Assembly (NCBI GenBank): GCA_051201585.1
Contig: CP179198.1
Location: forward strand, 2,232,001 to 2,296,000
Direction of reading: 5' to 3'
Length of the DNA: 64,000 bases
Source: UBA868 sp016776875
Lineage (GTDB): Bacteria; Pseudomonadota; Gammaproteobacteria; Arenicellales; UBA868
The notes under the pieces were generated by a model. That model was not told where the DNA came from and did not search any database. It worked only from the letters and a program-made list of their open reading frames with translations. Positions 1 to 8,689 of the stretch are shown in pieces. Position 1 is the stretch's first letter, and the number at the start of each line of letters is the position of its first letter. A program made the position numbers and the translations under genes.

Positions 1-1
1 T

Positions 2-559
2 CCTTTTAGTTATGGTCTTTCTCTTTGGGATCTCGTATTTGCGCAAGGCGCGACGCCGGTCGGTGTTGAAACCTATGCGAACTCCCGGCGACTTGAAAAA
101 AGTTTTCGACTTCAAAATGCAGACCTGTTAACCGAATACAACCTCATCGAAGCCGGATTATCACGACCAACGGTTAAAGATGCCGATTTCCACGGAAAAG
201 ATGCCTACCTCGAACAGCGAGCACGGGAGGTCCAGCCGGCTTATCTTTGCACGCTGACAATGACCGATAATCTCGATTCAAACGGTGTGCCGCGATACCC
301 GGTCGGCACCTGTCCAATCGTTGATCCTGACTCCAACGCGGTGCTAACGGATGAGCTTGGAAGGCGGTCCTACACGACCAGCATCGCCTTCGGACCCTCT
401 ATCGGCAAAAACATTGCGCTTGGATATCTTCCCAAGGAATATGCTGAAGAAGGTCGAACCCTGCTGATCGAGTATTTTGACGAATCTTTTCCCGTGCGGG
501 TGGAAGCTGTGGGCTGCAAGGGACTATATGATCCTGATAATCTTCTCCCACGACAGTAA
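2..559 (+). CDS. GcvT-domain protein, C-terminal part (cut by window start)
   Basis: The open frame runs in from the window edge, so the N-terminus is missing. The visible 185 residues look like the C-terminal half of the aminomethyltransferase (GcvT) fold found in glycine cleavage T proteins and dimethylglycine/sarcosine dehydrogenases: FHGKDAY, then a strand-rich domain with GVPRYPVGTCPI, GRRSYTTSIAFGPSIGKNIA and the closing FPVRVE. These enzymes move a one-carbon unit from an N-methyl or aminomethyl donor to tetrahydrofolate. Whether an N-terminal FAD domain is present cannot be seen. It lies 39 bases before the kinase/methyltransferase pair, suggesting one transcript for N-methyl compound metabolism. 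Family confident, exact member not. Confidence 0.75.
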   Translation, partial: PFSYGLSLWDLVFAQGATPVGVETYANSRRLEKSFRLQNADLLTEYNLIEAGLSRPTVKDADFHGKDAYLEQRAREVQPAYLCTLTMTDNLDSNGVPRYPVGTCPIVDPDSNAVLTDELGRRSYTTSIAFGPSIGKNIALGYLPKEYAEEGRTLLIEYFDESFPVRVEAVGCKGLYDPDNLLPRQ

Positions 560-598
560 TCCTTGGTCAGACAGACACCATCGCGACACTCTTAAATA

Positions 599-1525
599 AT
601 GGATAAAGAATTAGAAATTGCCTTCAACAGCATCCCGCTATTTTCAGATCAATCGCTCGATACCGTCAGCGTGGAACGACTGGGAGGCCTCACCAATCGA
701 AATTTTCTGATCGAAACGTCGGCAGGAAAATATGTGTTGCGCCTTGCGGGCGACGGCACTGATGAATACATAGACCGGGTCCGTGAAAAAAAGAACGCCG
801 AAATTGCCGTCAAGGCAGGTGTCAATGCGGAAATTCTTTTTTTTGACGAGGCATCGGGCACGATGGTTACCCGATTTATCGATAACGCTTTTACGATGGA
901 TATCGATAAGTTTAAAGACACCGGCGCGCTCGAACGGGCCGGTCAGGCGTTCCGCAAACTTCATCAAAGCCCTGATCTGTTTGAAGGGGAGTTCGAGCTT
1001 TTCAATCAAATCGACCAGTATCTTGAAGTGCTCAAAAAACTGGACGCCCGCCTTCCCGATGGCTATAGCGAAGTGCAAAAAAGTGCGGAGCAAGTGCGCG
1101 CCGCGCTCTCCCGCCACGCCCTGCCAAGAGCGGCGTGTCACTGCGATCCCATGGTTGAAAACTGCATTGATGACGGACAGAAAATCTTCATTATTGATTT
1201 TGAATACGCCGGCAATAATGATCCCATGTGGGACCTTGGCGATCTATCAGTCGAAGGTAATTTCTCCGAAGAACAGGAGCATATTTTTCTTCGAGCCTAC
1301 TTTGGACATGAGCCCAGTGCGTTCGATTTTGGTCGAATGGTGATGTACAAGGCCATGTGCGATCTGCTTTGGACTTTATGGGGAGTGGTTCAGCATGCCA
1401 ATCAAAATCCCGTGGATGACTTTTGGGCATATGCAGTTGGGCGACTTGCACGGTGCCAGACATTAATGGCTGACCCCGCCTTTTTTGAACACCTCGCAGC
1501 AGTGACAGATGGACCGCAACGGTAA
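599..1525 (+). CDS. choline/ethanolamine kinase-like phosphotransferase
   Basis: A 308-residue protein of the aminoglycoside phosphotransferase/choline kinase (LicA-like) fold. The N-lobe has GGLTNRNFLI, where choline kinases carry the nucleotide loop, and YVLRLAG with the ATP-binding region. The catalytic Brenner motif is HCDPMVEN near residues 181-188 (Asp base plus Asn), and the metal-binding motif IIDFEYA follows near residue 200. Family members phosphorylate choline, ethanolamine or related amino alcohols with ATP in the cytosol. Its 3' end overlaps the next gene, a phosphoethanolamine N-methyltransferase-like enzyme, by 17 bases, so a joint role in making or recycling phosphocholine-type compounds is the natural inference. 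Another small amino-alcohol substrate is possible. Confidence 0.8.
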   Translation: MDKELEIAFNSIPLFSDQSLDTVSVERLGGLTNRNFLIETSAGKYVLRLAGDGTDEYIDRVREKKNAEIAVKAGVNAEILFFDEASGTMVTRFIDNAFTMDIDKFKDTGALERAGQAFRKLHQSPDLFEGEFELFNQIDQYLEVLKKLDARLPDGYSEVQKSAEQVRAALSRHALPRAACHCDPMVENCIDDGQKIFIIDFEYAGNNDPMWDLGDLSVEGNFSEEQEHIFLRAYFGHEPSAFDFGRMVMYKAMCDLLWTLWGVVQHANQNPVDDFWAYAVGRLARCQTLMADPAFFEHLAAVTDGPQR

Positions 1526-2288
1526 CGCCACTGCACCGTTTCTTGACGCCGGGCAGTACACAGCTGATTCCATTCAGGACTATGAGCTGGTATACGGAAA
1601 AGCGTTTGTCAGTCCGGGTGGAAAAGCCTGCGCCGACGATTTGATTCAAAAAATGGCGCTTGCTGCTGACGACCTTGTGCTTGATGCCGGATGCGGCCTC
1701 GGCGGTAGTGCTTTTTTAATGGCATCCAAATTTGGTCTACGGGTTGATGCTATTGACCTCTCCGAGAACATGATCGCGCTAGCCCAAAATCGACTTCGAG
1801 AACTGGATTGCCCTAAAACCATTCAACTCAAACAAGAAGATTGCCTTCAAATCGACACTGAACAAAAGTACAACGGAATTTATAGCCGGGATGTTTTTTT
1901 GCATATCTCTGAAAAACAAAAACTGTTTTCTGTGCTGCATCGAGCACTCAAGGTGACCGGCAAGTTATTATTTACGGACTATTGCTGCTCCCCGCCACCC
2001 TGGGATGAGACATTCTCTACCTATGTCGAGAACCGTGGCTACCACCTCCGGACAGTGGCTGACTATAGCGCCCTGATCGAACAAGCTGGCTTTCAAGTCA
2101 TCGAGGCGCTGGATCGTACTGAAGATTTCATCAACTTCAGCGAACAGGAGTTAGACCGCATCGAGACCTTGACCGCGACGCCATTCGTTAAACAACACTT
2201 GAGGTCTGACTGGCTCGCAAAGATCCACCGCGCACGCGAGGGTAATCAAAGGTGGGGGCAATTTCTGGCGATAAAAATCACGGAGTAG
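1509..2288 (+). CDS. phosphoethanolamine N-methyltransferase-like SAM methyltransferase
   Basis: A 259-residue class I SAM methyltransferase. YELVYGKAFVSPGG (residues 25-38) is the segment before the SAM domain typical of phosphobase methyltransferases (PMT). SAM motif I is VLDAGCGLGG (57-66), the acidic strand-2 end is IDLSENM, and YSRDVFLHI plus LLFTDYCCS match PMT motifs. RGYHLRTVADY and the DRTEDF segment continue that resemblance. PMTs methylate phosphoethanolamine stepwise to phosphocholine. The upstream overlapping kinase could supply phosphoethanolamine or use the product. The plant-type double domain is absent; this is a single-domain form. Family assignment is strong, but the number of methyl transfers and the exact acceptor are not visible. 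Confidence 0.8.
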   Translation: MDRNGNATAPFLDAGQYTADSIQDYELVYGKAFVSPGGKACADDLIQKMALAADDLVLDAGCGLGGSAFLMASKFGLRVDAIDLSENMIALAQNRLRELDCPKTIQLKQEDCLQIDTEQKYNGIYSRDVFLHISEKQKLFSVLHRALKVTGKLLFTDYCCSPPPWDETFSTYVENRGYHLRTVADYSALIEQAGFQVIEALDRTEDFINFSEQELDRIETLTATPFVKQHLRSDWLAKIHRAREGNQRWGQFLAIKITE

Positions 2289-2302
2289 CAGCAAACCGTT
2301 TT

Positions 2303-2656
2303 TTAGTCGACCGGCATCTGTGTGATTTCCATCCCGCTAAGCCTCAGCGCAGAGGCAACGACTGCATACTCATCAGTACGTACCTCCACTTTAATTCCGA
2401 CAAATACAGCTCCGAAATCATCAAAACGTGCGTATTCAAATCGCCGATCAACTTTCAGGGATTTAAATACATTTTTGAGCAAGGAGCAGATTCTCACGCT
2501 CTCCGGACCGCAAAAATAAAGACCTAGATCTTCCTCACGATAAATCAAATGTCCACCGGATTGGTCAATGGCTTCCCGCACGTGGATTTTTCGGTCATCG
2601 CGTCGCAAACGCCCAAGCAGCCCGCTCAGTTCTGTCGTCGCTCTTTGTTGCTTCAT
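2303..2656 (-). CDS. hypothetical protein, 117 aa
   Basis: A small minus-strand frame facing the methyltransferase gene (14 bases between stops) and divergent from the PhyH gene. I start it at the ATG giving MKQQRATTEL; an upstream TTG would add six residues. The protein has balanced composition, a basic N-terminus (GRLRRDDRKIHVREAID), no membrane segment and no motif I recognise. The middle (LGLYFCGPESVRICSLLKN) and the end (RLSGMEITQMPVD) could be alternating helices and strands of a small single domain. No clear ribosome site precedes the chosen start. It may be a real single-gene unit, but chance coding cannot be excluded. Confidence 0.5.
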   Translation of the reverse strand: MKQQRATTELSGLLGRLRRDDRKIHVREAIDQSGGHLIYREEDLGLYFCGPESVRICSLLKNVFKSLKVDRRFEYARFDDFGAVFVGIKVEVRTDEYAVVASALRLSGMEITQMPVD

Positions 2657-2749
2657 GTGGCGTACTGGACGCAATGGTCCACGTTAACTTTTATGATAAA
2701 TTGAAACCCAAGACATCAACACTATTTTATTAATATTTTGAGTTCCACA

Positions 2750-3655
2750 ATGCAAAATCAAGGCAATAAAGGAAATAGTACCACTGTCGACTGGCGACCT
2801 GAACCAGAGGTGGTGGCCGATATAAAAACATCCCCGCAGCTCACCGCGAATAAACTAGATATCGAAACCTTCCGAAAAGAAGGCGTCGTTCTTTTAAAAA
2901 ACCTTCTTCCGGAATGGGTTGAGCCCCTCAGGGCGGGATTGCAACGTAACATGGACGATGCGGAACACTATGCTTTTCCTTGCGACAGCGTAGGGCCAAA
3001 CGGAAAAGGAAGATTCTTTGATAGCTACTGCAATTGGCATCGAATTTCCCAGTATCGTGACTTTATTACTCAATCACCTGCTGCACATCTCGCGGCTCAG
3101 TTCATGGGATCCGATACTGTGCAACTTTTTCATGAGCATGTGTTCTGTAAAGAGTCCGGCACCCAAACGGCAACACCGTGGCATCATGACCTCCCTTACT
3201 ACTGTGTGGACGGACGACAAAACATCAGCATCTATGTCTCTCTTGATTCAGCACCATCATCAACTGCGGTTCGATTTCTTGCAGGATCTCACCAATCAGA
3301 CCAGTTGTATTTTCCCCGCCACTTTGTAGACGGCACCGACTATGAGCACGATGATGAAAAGATGACCTCAGTCACGCCACTAATGAACGAAGTATCAGAG
3401 GAAAACATTCGGAGTTTCGATCTGGAACCGGGCGATGTTATCCTTTTTGACTTTCGAACACTGCACGGGACAACAGACGCGCCCATCCAAGACCGGCGCC
3501 GAGCGTTTTCGACACGATGGTTAGGCGACGACATGGTGTACTGCGAGCGAGCGGGTGACACCTCTCCTCCCCTTCGTGATCTTGGTGTTCCGCCGGGCGG
3601 CAAAATGCCTGCCTCTTTGTTCCCCGTCTTTTCATGGGACCACTTGAAGGCCTGA
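2750..3655 (+). CDS. phytanoyl-CoA dioxygenase (PhyH) family oxygenase
   Basis: A 301-residue Fe(II)/2-oxoglutarate oxygenase of the PhyH family. The iron-binding HxD sits in TPWHHDLPYY (about residue 144) and the distal His in FRTLHGTTD (about 238). RRRAFSTRWLGDD provides the 2-oxoglutarate-binding Arg region. ISIYVSLDSAPSSTAVRFLAGSH is the conserved PhyH beta-strand stretch, quoted here as two adjoining parts: ISIYVSLD and VRFLAGSH. PhyH enzymes hydroxylate small substrates such as ectoine or acyl-CoAs. I start at the ATG; a TTG four codons upstream is the alternative. It is followed by two TauD-type oxygenases, giving three unrelated-looking 2-oxoglutarate oxygenases in a row. Substrate unknown. 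Confidence 0.85.
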   Translation: MQNQGNKGNSTTVDWRPEPEVVADIKTSPQLTANKLDIETFRKEGVVLLKNLLPEWVEPLRAGLQRNMDDAEHYAFPCDSVGPNGKGRFFDSYCNWHRISQYRDFITQSPAAHLAAQFMGSDTVQLFHEHVFCKESGTQTATPWHHDLPYYCVDGRQNISIYVSLDSAPSSTAVRFLAGSHQSDQLYFPRHFVDGTDYEHDDEKMTSVTPLMNEVSEENIRSFDLEPGDVILFDFRTLHGTTDAPIQDRRRAFSTRWLGDDMVYCERAGDTSPPLRDLGVPPGGKMPASLFPVFSWDHLKA

Positions 3656-3679
3656 TGACGCCATGAAGTCCGCTGCCCT

Positions 3680-4552
3680 ATGAATATCCATCCGATTTCA
3701 GGATCAATTGGAGCCGTCGTGACCAACATCGATCTAAAGAACCCGATCTCTGACAAACTCACCGAAGACCTTCGGAACGCGTTAGATCAATATCTGCTGC
3801 TGACCCTACCCGATCAACACCTCGACGCAACGCAGCACCTCAAACTGTGTGAAGTGTTTGGATCTCCCATCGTGAATCCGTATGGGCCCGGCCAGCTACC
3901 TCATCCTGAATTGACTCACATTATCAAAGAGAAAGATGACGGCGGGGGTGTTTTTGGCGGTGGTTGGCATACTGATCTCAGTTTTTTGGAAGAACCGCCA
4001 AGTGGCTCGATACTTTGCGCGATTGAAGTGCCCCCTTATGGCGGCGACACGCTTTTTTCAAATCAACAAATGGCATGGGAAACATTGCCCGACCCACTTA
4101 AAGCAATGTTAGATAATCGAAAGATCGTACATGTCGGAAAACCCTATGGCATTAAATGGGCGCCGCCTTTGGAAGAGCAATCCATGAAAGGCTCAACATT
4201 ACGGAATGATCCTAATGCAGATCGTGAGCGCTTTCACCCAGCGATACTGCGTCATCCTAAAACTCAGCGTCCCGGTTTGTACCTGAACCCAACATATTCG
4301 CTTCGGTTAGACGGTATGTCCGAGGCCGAAAGTCGTCCGATACTGGATTCGATCATGCAGCACGCGACGCTACCCGAGTTCTGCTGTCGGATCAGCTGGT
4401 CAGCTGGCATGGTGGCGGTCTGGGATAACTTTTCAACTCAACACTATGCGGTGAACGACTATTTTGGTTTTCGCCGGGAGATGCGCCGAGCTTCATTCTC
4501 GGGTTATTCGATCCAAGATTACATAAGCTCGCGACCACAAGATGCATCTTGA
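3680..4552 (+). CDS. TauD/TfdA family 2-oxoglutarate dioxygenase (first of pair)
   Basis: A 290-residue TauD/TfdA-type Fe(II)/2-oxoglutarate oxygenase. It opens with the typical strand ISGSIGAVVTNIDL; the HxD is in GGWHTDLSFLE (about residue 97), followed by PPYGGDTLFSNQ, and the distal His is in FSTQHYAVND (about 253) with the 2-oxoglutarate Arg in REMRRASFSG. Relatives act on taurine, 2,4-D, gamma-butyrobetaine and similar small acids, removing or hydroxylating a side group. It overlaps the next TauD gene by 11 bases, which implies coupled translation and perhaps consecutive steps. Specific substrate not evident. Confidence 0.88.
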   Translation: MNIHPISGSIGAVVTNIDLKNPISDKLTEDLRNALDQYLLLTLPDQHLDATQHLKLCEVFGSPIVNPYGPGQLPHPELTHIIKEKDDGGGVFGGGWHTDLSFLEEPPSGSILCAIEVPPYGGDTLFSNQQMAWETLPDPLKAMLDNRKIVHVGKPYGIKWAPPLEEQSMKGSTLRNDPNADRERFHPAILRHPKTQRPGLYLNPTYSLRLDGMSEAESRPILDSIMQHATLPEFCCRISWSAGMVAVWDNFSTQHYAVNDYFGFRREMRRASFSGYSIQDYISSRPQDAS

Positions 4553-5402
4553 ACCCCTTCATGATGATCTCGGCGCCACGGTATCCGGCATAACGCTTTC
4601 TGGTGATCTGACTGAAACCGAAGTTGAATCCATTCGATCAATTATTGATCAGTATTCGGTGGTTCATTTTCCGGGACAGGAAATGACTGATGACAAACAG
4701 CTTGCGCTCACCCGCCTCTTTGGAGAACCGGAAGCGGAACACGTTGCGTTTGGCTCAAAGGGTACCGTTAATTACTTTGGCACCGTAGGCAACGTAAAAG
4801 ACGATGGATCGACTGCAGATAACACGAACGCCCGGTATCAAAGCGGCAATCAGCTCTGGCATTCTGATTCGTCATTTCGTGAAACACCATCTTACCTCTC
4901 CATCCTTCATGCCTACGAAGTGCCCGAGCAGGGTGGCGATACCGAATTTGCCAGTATGCGCTCCGGGTATGCCCGTCTTGGTGCCAACATCAGACGAACG
5001 ATCGATCCACTCTTTGTGATTCATGACTACGTCTTTTCTCGTAGCCCGATCGCGCCGGTTAATCCTAATCACGCAGCCTCGTTACCACCCGTCGTGCATC
5101 CCATCGTTCGCACCAACCCAAGTAATCAGCAAAAAAATCTTTATATTGGCTCCCACGCTCGATCGATTGTCGGCATGAATGGCATGGAGAGTCGGAAGAT
5201 ACTGGATGACTTGCTGGAACATACAACCAAGCATAAGCATGTCACTCGTCACGCCTGGCAACCCGGGGATACGGTTATTTGGGACAACCGGTGTGTTCTA
5301 CACCGAGGCACCGGTTATGATGCAACCCGATGGCGTCGCCGACTTCGTCAAACCCGGGTTGTTGGAAACGAAGCTGGCATCATTCCCTGTGTGCCGTCTT
5401 GA
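4542..5402 (+). CDS. TauD/TfdA family 2-oxoglutarate dioxygenase (second of pair)
   Basis: A 286-residue TauD/TfdA oxygenase starting inside the end of its neighbour. N-terminal LHDDLGATVSGITL, HxD in NQLWHSDSSFRETP (about residue 106), YEVPEQGGDTEFAS, and distal His in NRCVLHRGTGYD (about 253) followed by the Arg-rich WRRRLRQTRV. The WHSDSSF and LHRGT wording resembles 2,4-D dioxygenase-type members more than taurine dioxygenase. With only moderate resemblance to its partner it is not a recent duplicate. It ends 11 bases before the convergent exporter gene. The pair may catalyse two steps on one substrate; this is inference from overlap alone. Confidence 0.88.
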   Translation: MHLEPLHDDLGATVSGITLSGDLTETEVESIRSIIDQYSVVHFPGQEMTDDKQLALTRLFGEPEAEHVAFGSKGTVNYFGTVGNVKDDGSTADNTNARYQSGNQLWHSDSSFRETPSYLSILHAYEVPEQGGDTEFASMRSGYARLGANIRRTIDPLFVIHDYVFSRSPIAPVNPNHAASLPPVVHPIVRTNPSNQQKNLYIGSHARSIVGMNGMESRKILDDLLEHTTKHKHVTRHAWQPGDTVIWDNRCVLHRGTGYDATRWRRRLRQTRVVGNEAGIIPCVPS

Positions 5403-5413
5403 ATCCGCGCGCG

Positions 5414-6283
5414 CTAAGTAGCTGATCTAGCCCTAAGCTTAAGAATCGATCGACCAAGCACCGCCACGATCACCAATGCACCGCCCGCAAGGGTCCACTT
5501 TGAAGGGATTTCATTTACAAATAACCAGACCCAAACCGGGCCTAACGCAAATTCGAGCAACATGAAAATCGTCAGCTCGGCTGCAATAATGTGTCGCGAA
5601 GCGACAATAAATGATGCACTGGTAAAACCCGACATCACCCCACCCCACAACAGACATAACCACAAATCATCTTTTGAAATCGGCAACACGCCGCGCTGGG
5701 TTAACCCGGTCATCGCCATAATCAAGACAGTCGAGATAAGAATGGCGGGTAACATATCAACTTGACGATTAAATCTCACAATGACGGCATAAATTGAAAA
5801 GAAAAGGGTCGTCATCAACGCCATTAGGTTTCCATAGACAGAGCCAATGGTGAAACCTTCGCCGATCATAATCACAATTCCAAAGAAAGCAATAATCATG
5901 GTGACAAGTGTTGGTCGGCCGGGTTTTTCTTTCAAAAAGATCCACGCTAAACCAGAAGTGACAAATGGTATGCCGCCAAGCACAAATAGCGTATTGGCAA
6001 CTGTCGTGTGAGTCATCGATTGCAAGAAGGTAATACCGGCGCCTGCCAGCATGGCGCCTGCCATCAGTCCTGGCCAACCCACTCCAATGACTCGGACAAT
6101 TGCCGCGCCCCGATAGCGTAAAAAAAGTAAAACCAAAATAGCGCCCATCAGAAAAAGGGCGCGATAGAAGTTCATGACGAGTGGGCCTGCATCCAATAAC
6201 CGAACCACTAGCCCTGAAAAGCTGATCACTACCGAACTTGCAATCATTAGCAAGATTGCTAATTGACGCATATCTCTATTCAT
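5414..6283 (-). CDS. EamA (DMT superfamily) transporter
   Basis: A 289-residue inner-membrane protein with about ten hydrophobic helices arranged as two EamA repeats. Helix 1 is LAILLMIASSVVISFSGLVV; the second repeat begins near residue 150 (VYGNLMALMTTLFFSIYAVI). The conserved EamA stretch at the end of repeat one reads LGGIPFVTSGLAWIFLKEKP and the end of repeat two ALGPVWVWLFVNEIPS. Members export amino acids, drugs or metabolites, usually by proton antiport. It converges on the oxygenase cluster, so it may move a product or substrate of that pathway, but nothing in the sequence shows the cargo. A second ATG lies four codons inside the chosen start. Confidence 0.85.
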   Translation of the reverse strand: MNRDMRQLAILLMIASSVVISFSGLVVRLLDAGPLVMNFYRALFLMGAILVLLFLRYRGAAIVRVIGVGWPGLMAGAMLAGAGITFLQSMTHTTVANTLFVLGGIPFVTSGLAWIFLKEKPGRPTLVTMIIAFFGIVIMIGEGFTIGSVYGNLMALMTTLFFSIYAVIVRFNRQVDMLPAILISTVLIMAMTGLTQRGVLPISKDDLWLCLLWGGVMSGFTSASFIVASRHIIAAELTIFMLLEFALGPVWVWLFVNEIPSKWTLAGGALVIVAVLGRSILKLRARSAT

Positions 6284-6400
6284 TTCGGGGTCGATTTAAA
6301 TCTGGCAGCACGCATGCGTTTCGATCATCATACAAGCATTGCGATAAACATTGATTCATACTTCACCTTAATCCTGCGTTTTACCCATCGAACTCTTTTC

Positions 6401-6796
6401 ATGGAAAGCCCTTTACTCAAATTAAACCAGTCGGAATGGGAAGCACTTTGTGATGGATGCGGACGATGTTGTCTTGTTAAATTAGAGGATGAAGATACCG
6501 GTGAAGTGTTCTATACCGATGTGGCCTGTCGATATCTGGATCAGGAAACCTCTCGCTGTACAGTTTACGCCAATCGGAGCACGATGAACCCAGATTGTGT
6601 CACGCTTACCAAATCAAACCTACCGATCCTGAACGCCATGCCCTCTTCCTGTGCATATCGACGCGCCCATCGCAAATTATCAGTTGTTCTTGACGTTACA
6701 GCGCTTCGAGTCAGTGGACGAGTGATTTCAGAAGAAGTTGTGACCGACAATGAACTTGAGGATCATATCGTCGACTGGATTAGTGTTGACGAATAA
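6401..6796 (+). CDS. YcgN-like cysteine-cluster protein
   Basis: A 131-residue protein of the YcgN/UPF0260 type. It has the cysteine cluster CDGCGRCC near residues 17-24, then VACRYLD, SRCTVYANR, NPDCVTLT and SSCAYRRAH, eight or more cysteines in the CxxCxxCC...C...C...C pattern expected for an iron-sulfur or zinc site. The frame is open upstream to 6263, but that part is within the divergent promoter region and lacks conservation; the ATG giving MESPLLKLNQSEWEALC matches the usual family N-terminus and length. Function in the family is not established. It stands alone between the exporter and the homocysteine methyltransferase. Confidence 0.85.
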   Translation: MESPLLKLNQSEWEALCDGCGRCCLVKLEDEDTGEVFYTDVACRYLDQETSRCTVYANRSTMNPDCVTLTKSNLPILNAMPSSCAYRRAHRKLSVVLDVTALRVSGRVISEEVVTDNELEDHIVDWISVDE

Positions 6797-6867
6797 AGGC
6801 AAGAACTCGAGGCTCAGGCAATACCTGCGACCTCCAATAACTAACATTTGCGATCGGATAAACGACG

Positions 6868-7779
6868 CTATTCATAGTCCATGTTGGCGAGCGCTTTGAT
6901 ATGGTCGGGGCCCAATCCACAGCATCCGCCCAGTAATCTGACCCCATTTTTGACCCAGGTGTTTGCCTCAGCAACGAGATCCTCTGGCGAAATCACGTCA
7001 ACAAAATTCCAATTGGGCATGGTAAAAAAACCTGACTCTGGATAAATCCCAATAGGTCCACTCCAGTAGCGACGGACAATCTCGAACGCTCGATCAACAT
7101 CGGGAATCTGCGTATGCATGATATTGACTATATCAACCGGGTAAGCTGATATCCGTTTCACTATTTCTTCAAAACTACAATCCGCGTAGCTGGCGGTCGC
7201 TAACTCGGTTTGCCCCTGATGCGTTCGCGCGCTCACACCCATCCAGACCGGCAGGCCGAGACCGATGATGGCATCAGTAACAGCCTCTGACAGTTCAACG
7301 CGTTCACACATCTCGAGCGCGAGGATATCGACTCCGGATTCAGCGAGAACTTCTGCTTGCTCACGGGCAGCTTGGCCCACCACCTCTGGTGAACACCAGG
7401 TAGGATTTAAATCTGATGTCCACTCGCAGATTGAACCCACGATGGCCACCGGCGAACGCGCAACACGCTCTCGCGCCTGCTTCGCAAGATCAACCGCGAG
7501 CGAATTAATTTTTCGGACTTCACTGCCCAATCCTCCCGGTTCCAGCATATGACGCGCAGTTGAGAATGTATTGGTCAAAATGGCCTCTGCGCCAGCTTGA
7601 ATAAATGCTTCGTGGGCAGATCGAACGGCATCTGGATGAGTCAACATGGCTCTCCCACTCCAGACTCTGTCGTCCATTGGTACACCATTTCGCTCAAGGG
7701 CAGTCCCCATACCGCCATCGAGAATAATCGGCCGTCCTTCACCCTTCAGTCGACTCACGACCCAATCCGAATCAATCAT
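6868..7779 (-). CDS. homocysteine S-methyltransferase family protein with altered zinc site
   Basis: A 303-residue TIM-barrel of the homocysteine S-methyltransferase/BHMT family, which passes a methyl group from betaine, S-methylmethionine or a thetin to homocysteine. It starts with LDGGMGTALERNG, has AILTNTFSTAR, and ends with the zinc dyad in LLGGCCGLGPDHI. The third zinc ligand is usually the Cys of a GINC-like strand end; here that place reads VNIMHTQIPDV, so His seems to replace Cys. I use the ATG giving MIDSDWVV, 8 bases after the PhyH stop; an upstream ATG would overlap that gene. Co-transcription with PhyH is likely. The methyl donor is unknown; DMSP or glycine betaine would fit the neighbourhood. 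Confidence 0.82.
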   Translation of the reverse strand: MIDSDWVVSRLKGEGRPIILDGGMGTALERNGVPMDDRVWSGRAMLTHPDAVRSAHEAFIQAGAEAILTNTFSTARHMLEPGGLGSEVRKINSLAVDLAKQARERVARSPVAIVGSICEWTSDLNPTWCSPEVVGQAAREQAEVLAESGVDILALEMCERVELSEAVTDAIIGLGLPVWMGVSARTHQGQTELATASYADCSFEEIVKRISAYPVDIVNIMHTQIPDVDRAFEIVRRYWSGPIGIYPESGFFTMPNWNFVDVISPEDLVAEANTWVKNGVRLLGGCCGLGPDHIKALANMDYE

Positions 7780-7787
7780 TTTCAGTC

Positions 7788-8636
7788 TTAACCATGCTGG
7801 CGTTTCCATGCGAGCGGCATCAAGGAACAATCTATTGCGGCGTCCCGCTTCTGCCCGAGGCTAATGAGAAAGTCAGATGTCTCTTTTGTCCATTCACCCC
7901 TCGGTGAAAAAATAACATCGTCCGCCCCAAAACGTAGGGTCAGTCGGCGCTGCGTTTGTTTTGCCGGCACACCTTTATTGGCCACACTATGTAAGGTTCG
8001 AAAGTCAAAAACCAGGCAGTCTCCCACACCTACGTCCCACGACAAGAGATCATAATCACTTAAATGACCATCAATATCGGGCACCGGTGAGTAGCGTTCG
8101 CCCTCACACCTAAACGGCACATTCTTGCTGAACTCAGGCGCGACAAATAACTGATTCCACCGGTGAGAGCCCCGCACAAAGGTTAACCCATCCTCAACGG
8201 GCGCGGCCTCCAGCGGGAACCAGACAATGCATAAGGATCCCTCAAAATCAAAGTAGGGTTCATCATGATGCCAGGGCGCACCGCTGCAAGATCCAGCCTC
8301 CCGCATAAACCAGTTATCCATCACCATGTGAACATGCTCCGTCTGCATCAGCGTGCCGGCAACTTCAGCCAGAGGAGAATTGAAAATCAGATCAGACAGC
8401 GGGGGCGTATGTGGCCATGTCCAATATTCAAAAACATATCGATTCGCGTTCTCGGTTTCGGAGTGATCCCGGAAAAACTGACCTGGCTGCTGACAATTTT
8501 GCTCGATACTCTGCCGCGCCAGATCGATATAGCGATCGTCGATGACATTGCGGAGGCAAATGACGCCATCCGCGCGATACTGGCTAATGGCTTCAGTCGA
8601 GACATGGGGTGAATTAAAAATTGAACTGCTGAGCAT
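7788..8636 (-). CDS. phytanoyl-CoA dioxygenase (PhyH) family oxygenase
   Basis: A 282-residue PhyH-type Fe(II)/2-oxoglutarate oxygenase. YRADGVICLRNVID is the usual N-terminal strand; the HxD lies in APWHHDEPYFDF (about residue 121); FVRGSHRW follows; the distal His is in FRTLHSVANKG and the 2-oxoglutarate Arg in RRLTLRFGADD. Overall design matches the PhyH protein of the first cluster (WHHD, DFRTLH, R..GDD), so the two are paralogues or parallel members of one subfamily. It lies 8 bases upstream of the methyltransferase gene and 53 bases after the DddP gene in transcription order, suggesting an operon DddP-PhyH-methyltransferase. Substrate unknown. Confidence 0.87.
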   Translation of the reverse strand: MLSSSIFNSPHVSTEAISQYRADGVICLRNVIDDRYIDLARQSIEQNCQQPGQFFRDHSETENANRYVFEYWTWPHTPPLSDLIFNSPLAEVAGTLMQTEHVHMVMDNWFMREAGSCSGAPWHHDEPYFDFEGSLCIVWFPLEAAPVEDGLTFVRGSHRWNQLFVAPEFSKNVPFRCEGERYSPVPDIDGHLSDYDLLSWDVGVGDCLVFDFRTLHSVANKGVPAKQTQRRLTLRFGADDVIFSPRGEWTKETSDFLISLGQKRDAAIDCSLMPLAWKRQHG

Positions 8637-8689
8637 CCATTAATTCCCTAAAATCTCACCGCGCTGGATCAAGACGCGTTGCATCACGC

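Noticed and set aside
2252..2527. Plus-strand open frame after the methyltransferase
   Set aside because: It overlaps the methyltransferase end and is antisense to a better minus-strand frame.
6263..6400. Longer start for the YcgN-like protein
   Set aside because: The added 46 residues overlap the divergent exporter start and do not fit the family N-terminus.
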